Notes: generated by a model from the sequence alone, not told the origin. 64,000 nucleotides of DNA from Telluria beijingensis (GCF_030770395.1 NZ_CP132480.1:1976713-2040712); one strand, 5' to 3'. Counted from the stretch's first letter, positions 41,439 to 51,600 are shown. Numbers and translations: made by a program.

Positions 41439-42179
41439 ATGGAACAACCCGACCATATCCTGATCGTCGACGACGACCTCGAGATCCGCGAACTCCTCGC
41501 CAGCTACCTGGAAAAGCAGGGCATGCGCGCCTCCACCGCCGCCAACGGCCGCCAGATGCGCGCGCTGCTGGAGCAGCACCGGTTCGACCTGGTAATCCTG
41601 GACCTGATGCTGCCCGGCGAAGACGGCCTGGCCCTGTGCCGCGACCTGCGCGCCGGCAAATGGCGCGCGCTGCCGATCCTGATGCTCACCGCGCGCGATG
41701 AAGAGACCGACCGCGTGGTCGGCCTCGAGATGGGCGCCGACGACTATCTCACCAAGCCGTTCGCGGTGCGCGAATTGTTCGCCCGTATCCGCTCGGTGCT
41801 GCGCCGCGCGCGCATGCTGCCGCCGAACTTCGAGGTCAGGGAACCGGGCCAGTTCCTGGTGTTCGGCGACTGGCGCCTCGATACCGTCGGCCGCCACCTG
41901 CTCGATGCCGATGGCACCCTCGTGGCCCTGAGCGGCGCCGAATACCGCCTGCTGCGCGTCTTCCTCGACCATCCGCAGCGCGTGCTGTCGCGCGACCAGT
42001 TGCTGAACCTGACCCAGGGCCGCGACGCCGAGCTGTTCGACCGCTCGATCGACCTGCTGGTGAGCCGCCTGCGCCAGCGCCTGGGCGACGATGCGCGCGA
42101 ACCGCGCTACATCAAGACCCTGCGCAGCGAAGGCTATATTTTCTCGTCCGCGGTCGAGGCGGCGGACGGCCCGGCATGA
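41439..42179 (+). CDS. OmpR-family response regulator
   Basis: 246 residues: receiver domain with acidic cluster IVDDD, phospho-acceptor Asp55 (LVILDLMLPG) and Lys in LTKPF, then a winged-helix DNA-binding domain (about 145-240) with LLNLTQGRDAELFDRSIDLL and the terminal GYIFS. Start at ATG 41439, giving an N-terminus in register with the family. Its ATGA stop/start overlap with the kinase gene shows an operon. Divergent from the CcdA cassette, which may be its target (inference). Confidence 0.92.
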   Translation: MEQPDHILIVDDDLEIRELLASYLEKQGMRASTAANGRQMRALLEQHRFDLVILDLMLPGEDGLALCRDLRAGKWRALPILMLTARDEETDRVVGLEMGADDYLTKPFAVRELFARIRSVLRRARMLPPNFEVREPGQFLVFGDWRLDTVGRHLLDADGTLVALSGAEYRLLRVFLDHPQRVLSRDQLLNLTQGRDAELFDRSIDLLVSRLRQRLGDDAREPRYIKTLRSEGYIFSSAVEAADGPA

Positions 42180-43510
42180 GCGCCCCGCTCCTGCGCTGGC
42201 CGCGCACCCTGTTCATGCGCCTGGCGCTGATCCTGGCGCTCGGCCTGGCGCTCGCGCATGCGCTGTCCTACGTCCTGATCATGGGCGAACGGCGCGAAGC
42301 GACGGTCGGGCTGATGCTAGGCTACCTGGAGCAGGACGTGGCCAGCTCGGTGGCCCTGCTCGACCGCCTGCCCGCCGCCGAGCGCGCCGCCTGGCTGCCG
42401 CGGCTCGAGCGCCGCACCTACAGCTTTTCGCTCGGCCCCGGCGACCGGGGCTACCCGCCCGACACCGCGCACGCGCGCCGCATCGCCGACGCCTTCATGG
42501 ACGCCATCGGCAGGCAGTACCAGGTGAGCGCCTACGCGGTGCCAGGCTATCCGAACCGGGTGCAGGCGCGCGTCATCCTGGGCGACGGCACGCCGCTGAC
42601 GATCGATATGCGGCCCGCCGGCCTGCCGGTATCGAACTGGCTGCCGGCGGTGCTGCTCGGGCAGCTGCTCCTGCTGGCGATCGTCACCTGGGCCGGCGTG
42701 CGGCTGGCGACCCGGCCCCTGGCCCGGCTGGCCGATGCCGCCGACCGGCTGGGGCCCGACCTGAAGGCCGACCCGCTGCCCGAATCCGGCCCGCAGGAAG
42801 TCGCGCGCGCGGCACGTGCCTTCAATGCGATGCAGGCGCGGATCACTGGCTACATGACGGAACGCACCCAGATCCTGGCCGCGATCTCGCACGACCTGCA
42901 AACGCCGATCACCCGCATGCGCATGCGCGCCGACATGCTGGACGACGACGTCCAGCGCGACAGGATGAACCGCGACCTGGGCGAGATGGAAGCGCTGGTC
43001 AAGGACGGCGTGGCGTATGCGCGCACCCTGCACGGGACCCTTGAGGCGCCGTGCCGCATCGACGCCGACGCGATGCTGTGCAGCCTGGTGGGCGACTACC
43101 AGGATGCCGGACGTGCCGTGACCCTGCACGGCCAGGCCGGGGCCTCCATCGCAACCCGGCCGCATGCCTTGCGGCGCATACTCGGCAACCTGGTCGACAA
43201 TGGGCTCAAGTATGCGGGCCAGGTAGAAGTGCAGGTCGCGCCGCCCGTCGCGGGCGAACTCGTGATCCGGGTGCGCGATTTCGGGCCAGGCATTCCCGAG
43301 GCCGAGCTGGAGAAAGTATTCGAGCCGTTCTACCGCCTGGAAGCCTCGCGCAACCGCGACACCGGCGGCACGGGGCTCGGCCTGGCCATTGCGCGGCAGC
43401 TGGCGACGACCATGGACGGCGCGCTGGAGCTGGGCAATCATCCGGACGGCGGGCTGGAGGCGCGGCTGCGACTGCCGCTGCGCGACCTGGCTGCGCCACC
43501 GAAAACCTAA
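42176..43510 (+). CDS. EnvZ/RstB-like sensor histidine kinase
   Basis: 444 residues: TM1 about 15-35, a periplasmic sensor region of roughly 130 residues, TM2 about 155-180, HAMP (about 180-235), H-box AISHDLQTPITR (phospho-His) and an ATPase domain with N-box NLVDNGLKYA, G1 VRDFGPGIP and G2 GGTGLGLAIAR. Complete kinase; the input is unknown. Start codon overlaps the regulator stop. Neighbouring redox genes suggest an envelope-stress cue, but nothing in the sensor region proves it. Confidence 0.92.
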   Translation: MSAPLLRWPRTLFMRLALILALGLALAHALSYVLIMGERREATVGLMLGYLEQDVASSVALLDRLPAAERAAWLPRLERRTYSFSLGPGDRGYPPDTAHARRIADAFMDAIGRQYQVSAYAVPGYPNRVQARVILGDGTPLTIDMRPAGLPVSNWLPAVLLGQLLLLAIVTWAGVRLATRPLARLADAADRLGPDLKADPLPESGPQEVARAARAFNAMQARITGYMTERTQILAAISHDLQTPITRMRMRADMLDDDVQRDRMNRDLGEMEALVKDGVAYARTLHGTLEAPCRIDADAMLCSLVGDYQDAGRAVTLHGQAGASIATRPHALRRILGNLVDNGLKYAGQVEVQVAPPVAGELVIRVRDFGPGIPEAELEKVFEPFYRLEASRNRDTGGTGLGLAIARQLATTMDGALELGNHPDGGLEARLRLPLRDLAAPPKT

Positions 43511-43594
43511 GACGCCTGCGCGGTGGACCTGCGCGACAAGTTGGCGACATGGCATCGATAGGATGCCACTTCGTTCAACACCCCGGAGTCCACC

Positions 43595-44737
43595 ATGCAC
43601 TTTCGTCGTACCGTCCTGCACTGCGCCAGCCTGGCGCTAGTCGCACTCACCACGCTGCCGGCCAGCGCGGCAACGCCAGCCGGCGCCACGCTGGCGCCCA
43701 TCGCGCAAGCCCATACCTTCGCCCAGGTGCGCCAGGGCGACCAGGTCCACACCCTGCTGGCCCTGAAGATGACGCCCGGCGCCGGCACGCTCACGGCCAT
43801 CGACCTGAGCGCGGCCAGCGGGTCGTACAGCCCGGACGCCTTCGACGTCATTGCCCGCTTCGATGCCGCCGCCCTCGACGCACTGGCAAGCCAGGGGCAG
43901 GATGCGCGCGCCTATCCGATCGAGCGCCTGCTCGGCGTCGGTCCGCGCGGCCTGGCCCATATCGCGGCCGGCACCAACTACCCCGCGCATGGCGAGGAAG
44001 TCGGCATGCACGAAGCCTTCCTGTTCCCGAAGCTGTCGCAGGCCGGCGGTCCGCGCACGACGGTCGCAGCCAGCCCCGGCGCCTTGCTGGACTATGAAGT
44101 CGAGGTCTGCGCGCGCTTCGACCGCGAACTGCGCTCCACTGCCGACTTCGACGCCGCCCGCAAGGGCTTCTTCCTGTGCGGGGATTTCTCGGACCGCGCC
44201 ACGCTGGTGCGCAACATCGATCTCGCGCACCCTGCCTCGGGCGACGGCTTCGCCGATGCCAAGAGCGGGCCGGACCGCTTCCCCACCGGCGCCCTGCTGG
44301 TGGTGCCGCGCGACTGGAAAGCCTTCCTGCAAGGCGTCACCATCGCGACCCACGTCGATGGCCAGCAACGCCAGCAGGCCAGGGCCGGCGACATGATCAA
44401 GGACTTGCGCGCCATCGTGAGCGAGACGCTGGACGAAGCCGGAAAGCGCACCTGGTCGTATGCGGGCGGACGCATCCCGATGGTCGCGCGCGCGGCAATC
44501 GGCACCGGGAGCGCCGTGCTGACCGGCACCGGCGACGGCGTGGTGTTCAGGGAACCAGAGCCGGCCGTGATCGAGGCGGTCACGCGTGCGAAGGACCGCG
44601 CCGCGCAACTGGCGCAGATCGAGCGCTACCTGGCCGGCGAGGCCGCCAAGCGCATCTATCTGCAGCCGGGCAACCGGGTACGCCATTCCAGCAACGTGCT
44701 TGGCTGGATCGACACCACCGTCGTCCCGAAGCAGTAA
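43595..44737 (+). CDS. Secreted fumarylacetoacetate-hydrolase-fold protein
   Basis: 380 residues. Clear signal peptide (SLALVALTTLPASAATPA, cleavage about 26), unusual for this fold. The FAH signature follows: AGTNYPAHGEEVGMHE, LDYEVEVCARFD with the metal ligands Glu168 and Glu170, GFFLCGDFSDR with Asp197/Asp200, SGPDRFPTGALLV, and TGTGDGVVF. Family enzymes break C-C bonds or decarboxylate beta-keto acids with Mg/Mn in the cytosol; a periplasmic version implies an exported substrate. CCGGAG precedes the start. It shares an upstream word with the next gene (MipA) and lies between two two-component systems. Confidence 0.85.
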   Translation: MHFRRTVLHCASLALVALTTLPASAATPAGATLAPIAQAHTFAQVRQGDQVHTLLALKMTPGAGTLTAIDLSAASGSYSPDAFDVIARFDAAALDALASQGQDARAYPIERLLGVGPRGLAHIAAGTNYPAHGEEVGMHEAFLFPKLSQAGGPRTTVAASPGALLDYEVEVCARFDRELRSTADFDAARKGFFLCGDFSDRATLVRNIDLAHPASGDGFADAKSGPDRFPTGALLVVPRDWKAFLQGVTIATHVDGQQRQQARAGDMIKDLRAIVSETLDEAGKRTWSYAGGRIPMVARAAIGTGSAVLTGTGDGVVFREPEPAVIEAVTRAKDRAAQLAQIERYLAGEAAKRIYLQPGNRVRHSSNVLGWIDTTVVPKQ

Positions 44738-44809
44738 GCCAACGACATTTCATCGACACGGCTGCCGCATAGTGCAGGCACCGAACCACCGACCAACACA
44801 GGACCCTCC

Positions 44810-45577
44810 ATGAAACACCTCTTCCTCCTTGCCACCCTCATCGCCACTTCGAGCCTCGCCAGCGCGCAGCAGGCGCCGCGCTGGGGCCTGGGCGTCGGCG
44901 CCGCCGTCTCCGACTCGGTATATGCCGGCGAAGGCACGCGCGTCACGCCCTTCCCGCTCGTGTCCTACCAGGGCGAGCGTTTCTACTGGCGCGGCATTAG
45001 CGGCGGCGCCCACCTGGTCAAGCGCAAAGGGTTTTCGCTCGACGCCACCCTGTCGGCCCGCTTCGACGGCATCGACAGGGACGATTTCGGCGCGCCCGAG
45101 CTGGCGGAACGCGGCATCGACCGTGCACTGCTGGAAGACCGCGACGACGCCTTCGACCTCGGCCTGGCCGGCAGCTGGAGCGGCGCGCTGGGCCAGCTCG
45201 ACCTGGGTGTCAAGGGCGATATCACCAGCACCAGCAAAGGGTATGAGGCCAACCTGACCTACTCGTACCCGGTACAGTGGGGCGCAATGCGCATCGCACC
45301 GAACATCGGCGTTGCGCACCTGTCGAAGAAGCTGGCCAATTACTACTACGGCACCCTGCCGGAAGAAGTCGCGCGCGGCGTGGCGAACTACCAGCCGGGC
45401 AGCGCGGCCGTCGCCCGCATCGGCATCGACGTGATGCGCCCGTTCGCCGGGAACTGGGTCTTCATCGGCAACGTCGGCTACCGCAAGCTGCCGACCAAGC
45501 TCTCCGACAGCCCGCTGGTGGAGAAGGACAAGGACGGCGCGGTGTCGGCCTTCATCGGCTTCAGCCGCGGCTTCTGA
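44810..45577 (+). CDS. MipA/OmpV outer-membrane protein
   Basis: 255 residues: signal peptide to about ASAQQ, N-terminal WGLGVGAAVSDSVYAGEGTRVTPFPLVSYQG and alternating beta strands to a terminal aromatic FIGFSRGF, the expected BAM signal. MipA/OmpV proteins are 10-12 strand barrels, often next to two-component systems, with proposed roles in antibiotic or small-molecule permeation. Followed after 61 bases by a regulator-kinase pair on the same strand. Confidence 0.9.
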   Translation: MKHLFLLATLIATSSLASAQQAPRWGLGVGAAVSDSVYAGEGTRVTPFPLVSYQGERFYWRGISGGAHLVKRKGFSLDATLSARFDGIDRDDFGAPELAERGIDRALLEDRDDAFDLGLAGSWSGALGQLDLGVKGDITSTSKGYEANLTYSYPVQWGAMRIAPNIGVAHLSKKLANYYYGTLPEEVARGVANYQPGSAAVARIGIDVMRPFAGNWVFIGNVGYRKLPTKLSDSPLVEKDKDGAVSAFIGFSRGF

Positions 45578-45638
45578 TCCCGATACCGCGGACGTGCGAT
45601 ACTCGTCGCGCCCTTTCAATCGACCTCGTTGCGGCCAC

Positions 45639-46337
45639 ATGGACAAGCAGCCCCTGAGCATCCTCATCATCGAAGACAACGCCGGCCTGGCCGCGAACAT
45701 CTACGACTACCTCGACGCCTGCGGCCACCATCCGGACGCGGCGCCGGACGGCGAATCGGGCCTCGGGCTGCTGGCCATCAACCGCTACGACGCCATCGTG
45801 CTCGACTGGATGATGCCGCGCATGGACGGCATGACCATGCTGGGACGCCTGCGCCAGGAGATGAAGTCACGGATACCGGTGATCGTCCTCACCGCGAAGG
45901 ACCAGCTCGAGCACAAGCTGCACGGCTTCCTGACCGGGGCCGACGACTACGTGGTCAAGCCGGTGGCGCTGGCGGAGCTGGAAATGCGCCTGCGGGTGCT
46001 GGTGCAGCGCACGCGCGGCCACGTCGCCGAAGCGCAGGTGCTCGAAGTAGCCGACCTGCGCTTCGACCTCGGCACACTACAGGTGAGCCGCGCCGGCAAG
46101 CCGCTTCCGATGACGCCGGTGCGGCGCCAGTTGCTGGAACTCTTGATGCGCCGCTCGCCGGGCCTGGTGCGGCGCGACGAACTGGAAACCCTGATCTGGC
46201 GGGACGACGTGCCCGACAACGACGTCCTGCGCTCGCACATGCACATGCTGCGCAAGGCGGTCGATGGCGATGCGCCGCGCAAGCTGCTCAAGACCATCGC
46301 CGGCAGCGGCTACCGACTGGGCCTGTCGGATGAGTGA
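45639..46337 (+). CDS. OmpR/PhoP-family response regulator
   Basis: 232 residues. Receiver with IIEDN, phospho-acceptor Asp56 (AIVLDWMMPR), VLTAKD and VVKPVAL (Lys); winged-helix domain with LLELLMRRSPGLVRRDELE, LRSHMHMLRKAVD and terminal GYRLG. Start at ATG 45639. The stop overlaps the kinase gene by eight bases. Likely controls the upstream MipA and FAH-fold genes, judged from synteny and a shared upstream motif. Confidence 0.92.
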   Translation: MDKQPLSILIIEDNAGLAANIYDYLDACGHHPDAAPDGESGLGLLAINRYDAIVLDWMMPRMDGMTMLGRLRQEMKSRIPVIVLTAKDQLEHKLHGFLTGADDYVVKPVALAELEMRLRVLVQRTRGHVAEAQVLEVADLRFDLGTLQVSRAGKPLPMTPVRRQLLELLMRRSPGLVRRDELETLIWRDDVPDNDVLRSHMHMLRKAVDGDAPRKLLKTIAGSGYRLGLSDE

Positions 46338-47625
46338 GCGCCGCCTGTCACGCATGCCCAGCCTGCAGCGCAAGATCAGCGCGCTGTTCGTCCTGTTTGG
46401 CCTGCTCATGGCGCTCGGGCTGGCTCTCCAGGGGAACCTGAGCCAGAACCTGATCGTGCATCCGCTATGGGAAGAACTCCTCAGGTCGAGTACGGCCCAG
46501 TATGTCGCCGACGGCAGGCTGGCGCCGGGCGCGCAACTGCCGGCGACGGGCCGGGTCCGGGCCTGGCGTGTGGTCGATGCCGCGCTGCCGCCCGACATGC
46601 CCGCCTATTTCGCCAGGCTGGAGCCCGGTTATTACGACGAGCAGGCGATGGACAGCTACGAGTCGGCCCGCAGCCATGCGGTGCTGGTCACGCCGCTCGC
46701 GGACGGCGGACGCATCGTGGTGGCGGTCGACATCACCGAACTCGAGGACTACCAGAACAGCCTGGGCTTGATCAGCGTGCTGGTCGCGGTCCTGAGCGGC
46801 GCGACGATCGCCGGCTCGATCGCCTGGGTCTACCGCAGCCTGCGGCGGCCGATCGGGGTGCTGGCGCAGCGGATGGAAGAACTCGATCCCGAGCAGCCAT
46901 CGCAGCGCCTGGCGACCGACTTCGCCCTGAGCGAGTTGCACGACATCGCCGTGATCGTCAACGGCCACCTGGAGCGGGTCGAGCGCTTCATCGAGCGCGA
47001 ACGCAGCCTGCTCGACCAGGCCAGCCATGAATTCCGCACGCCGATCGCGGTGATCGCGGGCGCGGTCGACGTGCTCAGGCTGCACGCGTTGCCGCCGGCC
47101 GTCGAGGCGCCGCTGGCGCGCATCGAATCGACGGTCGAGAATCTCACCGAGATCATGGCGGCGCTGCTGTTCCTGTCGCGCGAGGATGGCAAGGCGCCGC
47201 TGGAAACCACGCGCCTCGATTCGCTGGTGACGACGTTGATCGACGATCACCAGCATCTCTTGGATGGCAAGAGTGCGCACTTCGTCGTCGAGACACTCGA
47301 ACCGCTGACGGTGAACTGCCCGGAAGCGATTCTACGCATCGTGGTGGGCAACCTGCTGCGCAATGCGGCCGAGAACAGCTACCAGGGCGCGATCAGGGTC
47401 CGGCTGGCCGGGGGGCGCCTGGGCATCCAGGATAGTGGGGAAGGATTCGATACGGTTGCCGCGGCGCGGCGCTATACGCAGGCCCTGCGCAATTCGGCCA
47501 AGCAGGGCGGCGGCCAGGGCCTGGGATTGTTCCTGACGCGGCGGGTGTGCGAGCGCTTCGGATGGACCTTGACGATCTCGTCGAACCCATCGCACGGCAC
47601 GCTGGCGGAGATGACGTTCACCTGA
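46330..47625 (+). CDS. Sensor histidine kinase
   Basis: 431 residues: TM1 about 15-35, a periplasmic loop of about 110 residues, TM2 about 150-170 (LISVLVAVLSGATIAGSIAWVY), HAMP-like linker, H-box DQASHEFRTPIAVI, then the ATPase domain with GNLLRNAAENS, QDSGEGFD and GGGQGLGLFLTRR. Layout resembles QseC/PmrB-type kinases of PhoP-group regulators. Translation is coupled to the regulator. It converges on the small lipoprotein gene, 22 bases between stops. Confidence 0.9.
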   Translation: MSERRLSRMPSLQRKISALFVLFGLLMALGLALQGNLSQNLIVHPLWEELLRSSTAQYVADGRLAPGAQLPATGRVRAWRVVDAALPPDMPAYFARLEPGYYDEQAMDSYESARSHAVLVTPLADGGRIVVAVDITELEDYQNSLGLISVLVAVLSGATIAGSIAWVYRSLRRPIGVLAQRMEELDPEQPSQRLATDFALSELHDIAVIVNGHLERVERFIERERSLLDQASHEFRTPIAVIAGAVDVLRLHALPPAVEAPLARIESTVENLTEIMAALLFLSREDGKAPLETTRLDSLVTTLIDDHQHLLDGKSAHFVVETLEPLTVNCPEAILRIVVGNLLRNAAENSYQGAIRVRLAGGRLGIQDSGEGFDTVAAARRYTQALRNSAKQGGGQGLGLFLTRRVCERFGWTLTISSNPSHGTLAEMTFT

Positions 47626-47647
47626 CGCCGTCCTGCACGGATGAAGA

Positions 47648-47971
47648 TCAGTCGTCTTCCTTGATCTCGTCCGCTTTTTCCTGGATTTTTTCGCCGGCGC
47701 GTTCCACCGACTTGCCCACTTCCTCGGTCGCGCGGTCCAGGCCGCGGCTGGCTTCTTCGGTGGCGTCCTTGACCTTCTCATGGGCCTCGGCGACGGCATC
47801 GTCGACCCGGGCCAGTTCTTCCTGCACCGAATCGGTCACCTTGGCGCTGGCGTCGTCCAGCGCCTTGCCGAGGCGCTCCGCCGGGCCGGCGCCGTCCTCG
47901 TCGCGGCTGCAGCCGGCCAGCGCCACGAGCATCAGTGGCACCAGCAACGCCTTCACCATGCTTGCTTTCAT
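47648..47971 (-). CDS. Small helical lipoprotein
   Basis: 107 residues. Lipoprotein signal LVALAGC (Cys21), then an almost continuous amphipathic helix rich in Ala, Glu, Asp, Lys and Val (AERLGKALDDASAKVTDSVQ and onward) that should form a coiled coil or apolipoprotein-like helix. Similar small proteins are linked to envelope stress, but I do not recognise a named family. Monocistronic; TGA is followed directly by the converging kinase gene. Confidence 0.75.
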   Translation of the reverse strand: MKASMVKALLVPLMLVALAGCSRDEDGAGPAERLGKALDDASAKVTDSVQEELARVDDAVAEAHEKVKDATEEASRGLDRATEEVGKSVERAGEKIQEKADEIKEDD

Positions 47972-48045
47972 GCTTTACTCCTTGCGTTTCAATCAACGCC
48001 TTCCATGATACCTCGGGCTTGTCGGGGTGGATATCCTTACAGCGT

Positions 48046-48657
48046 TCAGCCGCCGCGTTTCGGATCGGCCAGCGGATGGCTGCGCCGGCGCCGCTCTTCC
48101 CGCGTGCAGGCGGCTGCCGCGGCATTGAGCGCGTCCTGCACCTTGCGCAACTGCTGCTCGCTGGCGCGCGTCCTGCGCAGGGCGATCAGCTCGTCCTGCG
48201 CGTCCTTCGACTTGCATTCCTTCGCCAGCGCAATGGCCGATTCCATGCGGCGCTCGATGCGCGCCGCAGTCGGCTTGGTCAGCATCCAGGCCAGCCACAG
48301 GATGCCCAGCGCGATCAGCCACCAGCGCAGGCGGATCGGCTTGCGCGCCGGGGCGGCCGGCGGCGGTGGCGCGCTCGCACGGATCGGTGGCGGTGCGGGC
48401 GGCCGGGGTGGCGTCGGCGCCGGCCGCGGAGCGGGCGCCGCGACAGGCGCCGGCGGTGGAACCCGTACCGGTTCCGGCTCCGGCCGTTTCGCCAGGATAG
48501 CCGCCGGCGCCGGCGCCGGCGCCGTCACCTGAGAAACGACCGCCGGTGCAGCCGCCTGCTGCGCCGTGCCGCACCATGGACAAAAATCGACCCGGCGCGG
48601 AAACGCGCGTCCGCAGCCGATGTTCACGCAGCGGTGGGTGACAGTGGCGTGCTCCAT
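48046..48657 (-). CDS. Zinc-ribbon membrane protein with proline-rich linker (tubulin operon, gene 5)
   Basis: 203 residues. N-terminal zinc ribbon with Cys10, Cys15, Cys26 and Cys29 (FCPWCG). Residues about 46-107 are dominated by Pro and Ala with repeated PPP and PAP words. A transmembrane helix follows (about 109-127, LRWWLIALGILWLAWML), then a charged helical tail with two further Cys. The zinc ribbon is probably cytoplasmic and the tail periplasmic. The start at 48657 was preferred over ATG 48663 because GAGG lies six bases before it. It begins eight bases after the stop of the tubulin-like gene. No known family recognised. Confidence 0.8.
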   Translation of the reverse strand: MEHATVTHRCVNIGCGRAFPRRVDFCPWCGTAQQAAAPAVVSQVTAPAPAPAAILAKRPEPEPVRVPPPAPVAAPAPRPAPTPPRPPAPPPIRASAPPPPAAPARKPIRLRWWLIALGILWLAWMLTKPTAARIERRMESAIALAKECKSKDAQDELIALRRTRASEQQLRKVQDALNAAAAACTREERRRRSHPLADPKRGG

Positions 48658-48665
48658 GCCCATCC

Positions 48666-51600
48666 TCAGTCCGGATCCGGCACGCCGTCGTCGGGATCCG
48701 GAATCCCCTCGTCGCGCGTGCCGCCCAGCGCCGCGGCCAGCTCGGGCAATTCGCCCACCGTGCTCCACTTGCCGATCTTCGGATGCCAGCGCATGTCCCA
48801 GGCGCGCGTCGCGTGGTCGATCTCGCCGCGCGCGGCTTGTTGCGCGACTTCGTCGACCGTGAACGGCCCGCGCTGGGCGCCGCCGACGAACAGCTTGAAG
48901 CGCGGCGTCGCGCTCGGCAGCGGCGGCGGCGCCACGGCTGCGGCACGCGGCGCCGCCGCCAGCGCCTGCTCCGCCGCCTCTTCGTCCGCCAGCAGAGCGG
49001 GCCGGATGATCCGCTTGTCCACTGCGCGCTCGACTTCCCAGCTGTAGGCATCCTGGCTGGAGCCGGGCACCACCTCGGTCCAGCGCTCGACCTGGCCCAG
49101 CAAGGCCTCGATCCTCCCCGGCTGCAGTCCCGCATCAAAGGCCTGCGCGCGCCGCATCCAGCTGTCGTACAGGCGGCGCGCGGTGATGTTCGGCAGCGAT
49201 GGCGATGGCAGCTGAGCGCCGGTCTCGTCGATCTCGAGCCGCGGCTCGTAGACGCGCAGCTGGTAGTAGCGCATCAGCGCCGCCAGCAAGGCCAGCCGCT
49301 GCGGGCCGAGCCCGGCCAGGCGCGCCTGCACTGCCGCGATCACGCCCTCGCGGTAATACGGCGGCAAGCCGTTGGAACGGACCGCGAACTCGTTGCCGAT
49401 CTGGAGCCACTCTCCGGAACCCGGTTCAACCTCGAACACATACTGGCCGCGCGGCTGGAACGCCGCTTCGCGGTCGCCCAGCTCGGCCTTGCGCCGGATG
49501 ACGCCCAGCGCGATCGCCTGCAGGAACCATTCGTAGTCGTCGGCCAGCCGTCCCAGTTCGTCCATCGACGGCGAGATCGGGTGGCGGAAACGCGTGGCGT
49601 CGAAATGCAGGTGGGTCGGGATCTTCGGGTTCTCGATCTGGTACGAGGCGCGCCAGGTTGGCAGGCCGCGCAGCACCGTCATCGGATAGCCGGACAGCTC
49701 GATATAGCACACCGCCCGGCCGCTCACGCCGGTGTTGACGATCGAGACCAGCTCGCCGTGGAAGTACCCGGTCGGCACGGCGGCGCGGATCTCGGCTTCC
49801 ATGCGGCGCCAGGCGACCGGATCGCCCACGCCGATGAAGCATTTGAACTGGTCGGCGTTCGGCGTGAACTCGGCCGAGAAGCGCGCGTTCACCCACGGCA
49901 TGGCGCTGCGGATCCACTCGGCGAAGATGCGCTGGCGTTCCTGGGGCGACAGGCCGGACAGGCGTTCGAGCAGCGGATCGGCCGGTTCCTGCCGCTCCAG
50001 GTCCTGGTTCGACAGCTGCAATTGCGCGCGCCGGAACAGTTTGAGCAACAGCTCGGCGCGCAGGCGCTCGTCGCCCAGTTGCGGGAACAGCCGCGCCGAG
50101 CCGCCAAATTCCAGCAGCACCTCCTCGCTCCAGATGCTGGTGTCGCCCGCCAGGCGCACCGGCTCCGGCGTCATCTCGGCGCCGAGCTTGATGGTAGTCG
50201 CATGTTCCTGGCGCGCGTCGGAACGCAGCTGTTTGATGCGCTGGTCGACGGCGCCCAGCATTGCCTGCACGGCGCGCCGGCCTTCCTGGAATTCGCCGGC
50301 GATGCCGCTCCACTGGGCCTGCCCCTGCTCGTCGGTCGATTGCGGATCGCCCAGCCAGGCGGACATCCCGCGCATCACCTCGATCGCCTGCCCGGCCGCC
50401 ACCGCCAGCAGATGGAAGCGCAGGTAGTCGGCCAGGTCGCGCCTCAGGTGGCCCATGACTTCGCGCGCCTGCGGCTCCTTGCCGAACAGGCGGCCGGCCG
50501 CCTGGCCCAGGTTGTTCAGCGACTCCTCGACCTGGCGCGTGCGCAGCGCGTCGCGGATGTCGCGGTAGCGGCGGCCATTGCGCTCGAGGTTGGCCAGGTC
50601 GCGCTGCAGCAGGCGCGCCTTGACCTGCTCCAGCAGCGACAGCACGAATTCCAGCCCGCCCTGGCGGCGGTCGTCGAGCAGGGCGTACAGGCGCTCGCGC
50701 ACCCTGCCTTTCAGGCGGTTTGACAGCTCGCCGGTATGGCGCTTGATGCGGTCCTCGCTGGTCTCGGCGGTGGCGCCGGCCTCGCGGATCGCGTCGCGTT
50801 CCAGTTGCGGCAGCAGTTCCGACACCTTTTCGCGCCACAGCTTGACGTCGTAGGAGGCCATGATGCGGTCGATCTCGAGCTGCACGCGGCTCTCGACCCG
50901 CTCGAGCAGCGAGCGGCCGTCGCGGTCGAGCAGCAGCGCATTCGTCAACGCATATTCGGTGAACGGCGTCACGTCCACCGAACCCTTGCGCAGGTCGGGG
51001 AATTCGTCGAAGGGACGCTCGGTCATCTCCATCTGGTCGCGCATGAAGGCGTCGCGCTCGGCGTCGCCCGCACGCCTCGCCGCCACGCCGTCGCTGCCCG
51101 CCAGGCCAAAGAATGCCTTCACCATCAGCGCCGCCAGTTCATAGGCGCGAATGTCGTCATGCAGGCTTTGCTGGGTGTCGAGCACCGACTGGCCAAAGCT
51201 CGAATACACCTTGGAGTACGACAGCCGCATGTCGCCGAAGCGCGCCTCGGGCACGCGCGGGTTGTACGGGCCGAGCTTGTGCTGCTGCTGGTTGACCGCC
51301 ACCGAGCGCTTGCGGTTGGCAAAGTCGGCCGAGGCGAAGTCTTCGAACAGGGTGTCGGCCACCATCTGGTAGACATCCTTGACGTCGAGCGTGGCCTTGT
51401 TGGCGAGATTCGCGGTGTCGACGAAATAGATGTCGTCGAACGGCGCGCCGCGCCCGGCGATGCTGTCCGGGTCCATCCACGCCACATTGGCATTCATGTC
51501 GCGCATCGCCGTCTCGAGTTCCATCAGGGTGGCGTAGGCATTGGCCTCGGTGCGCTCCTTGTTGGCCTTGGCGAAGCCAGATGGCATCAGCAGCACCAGG

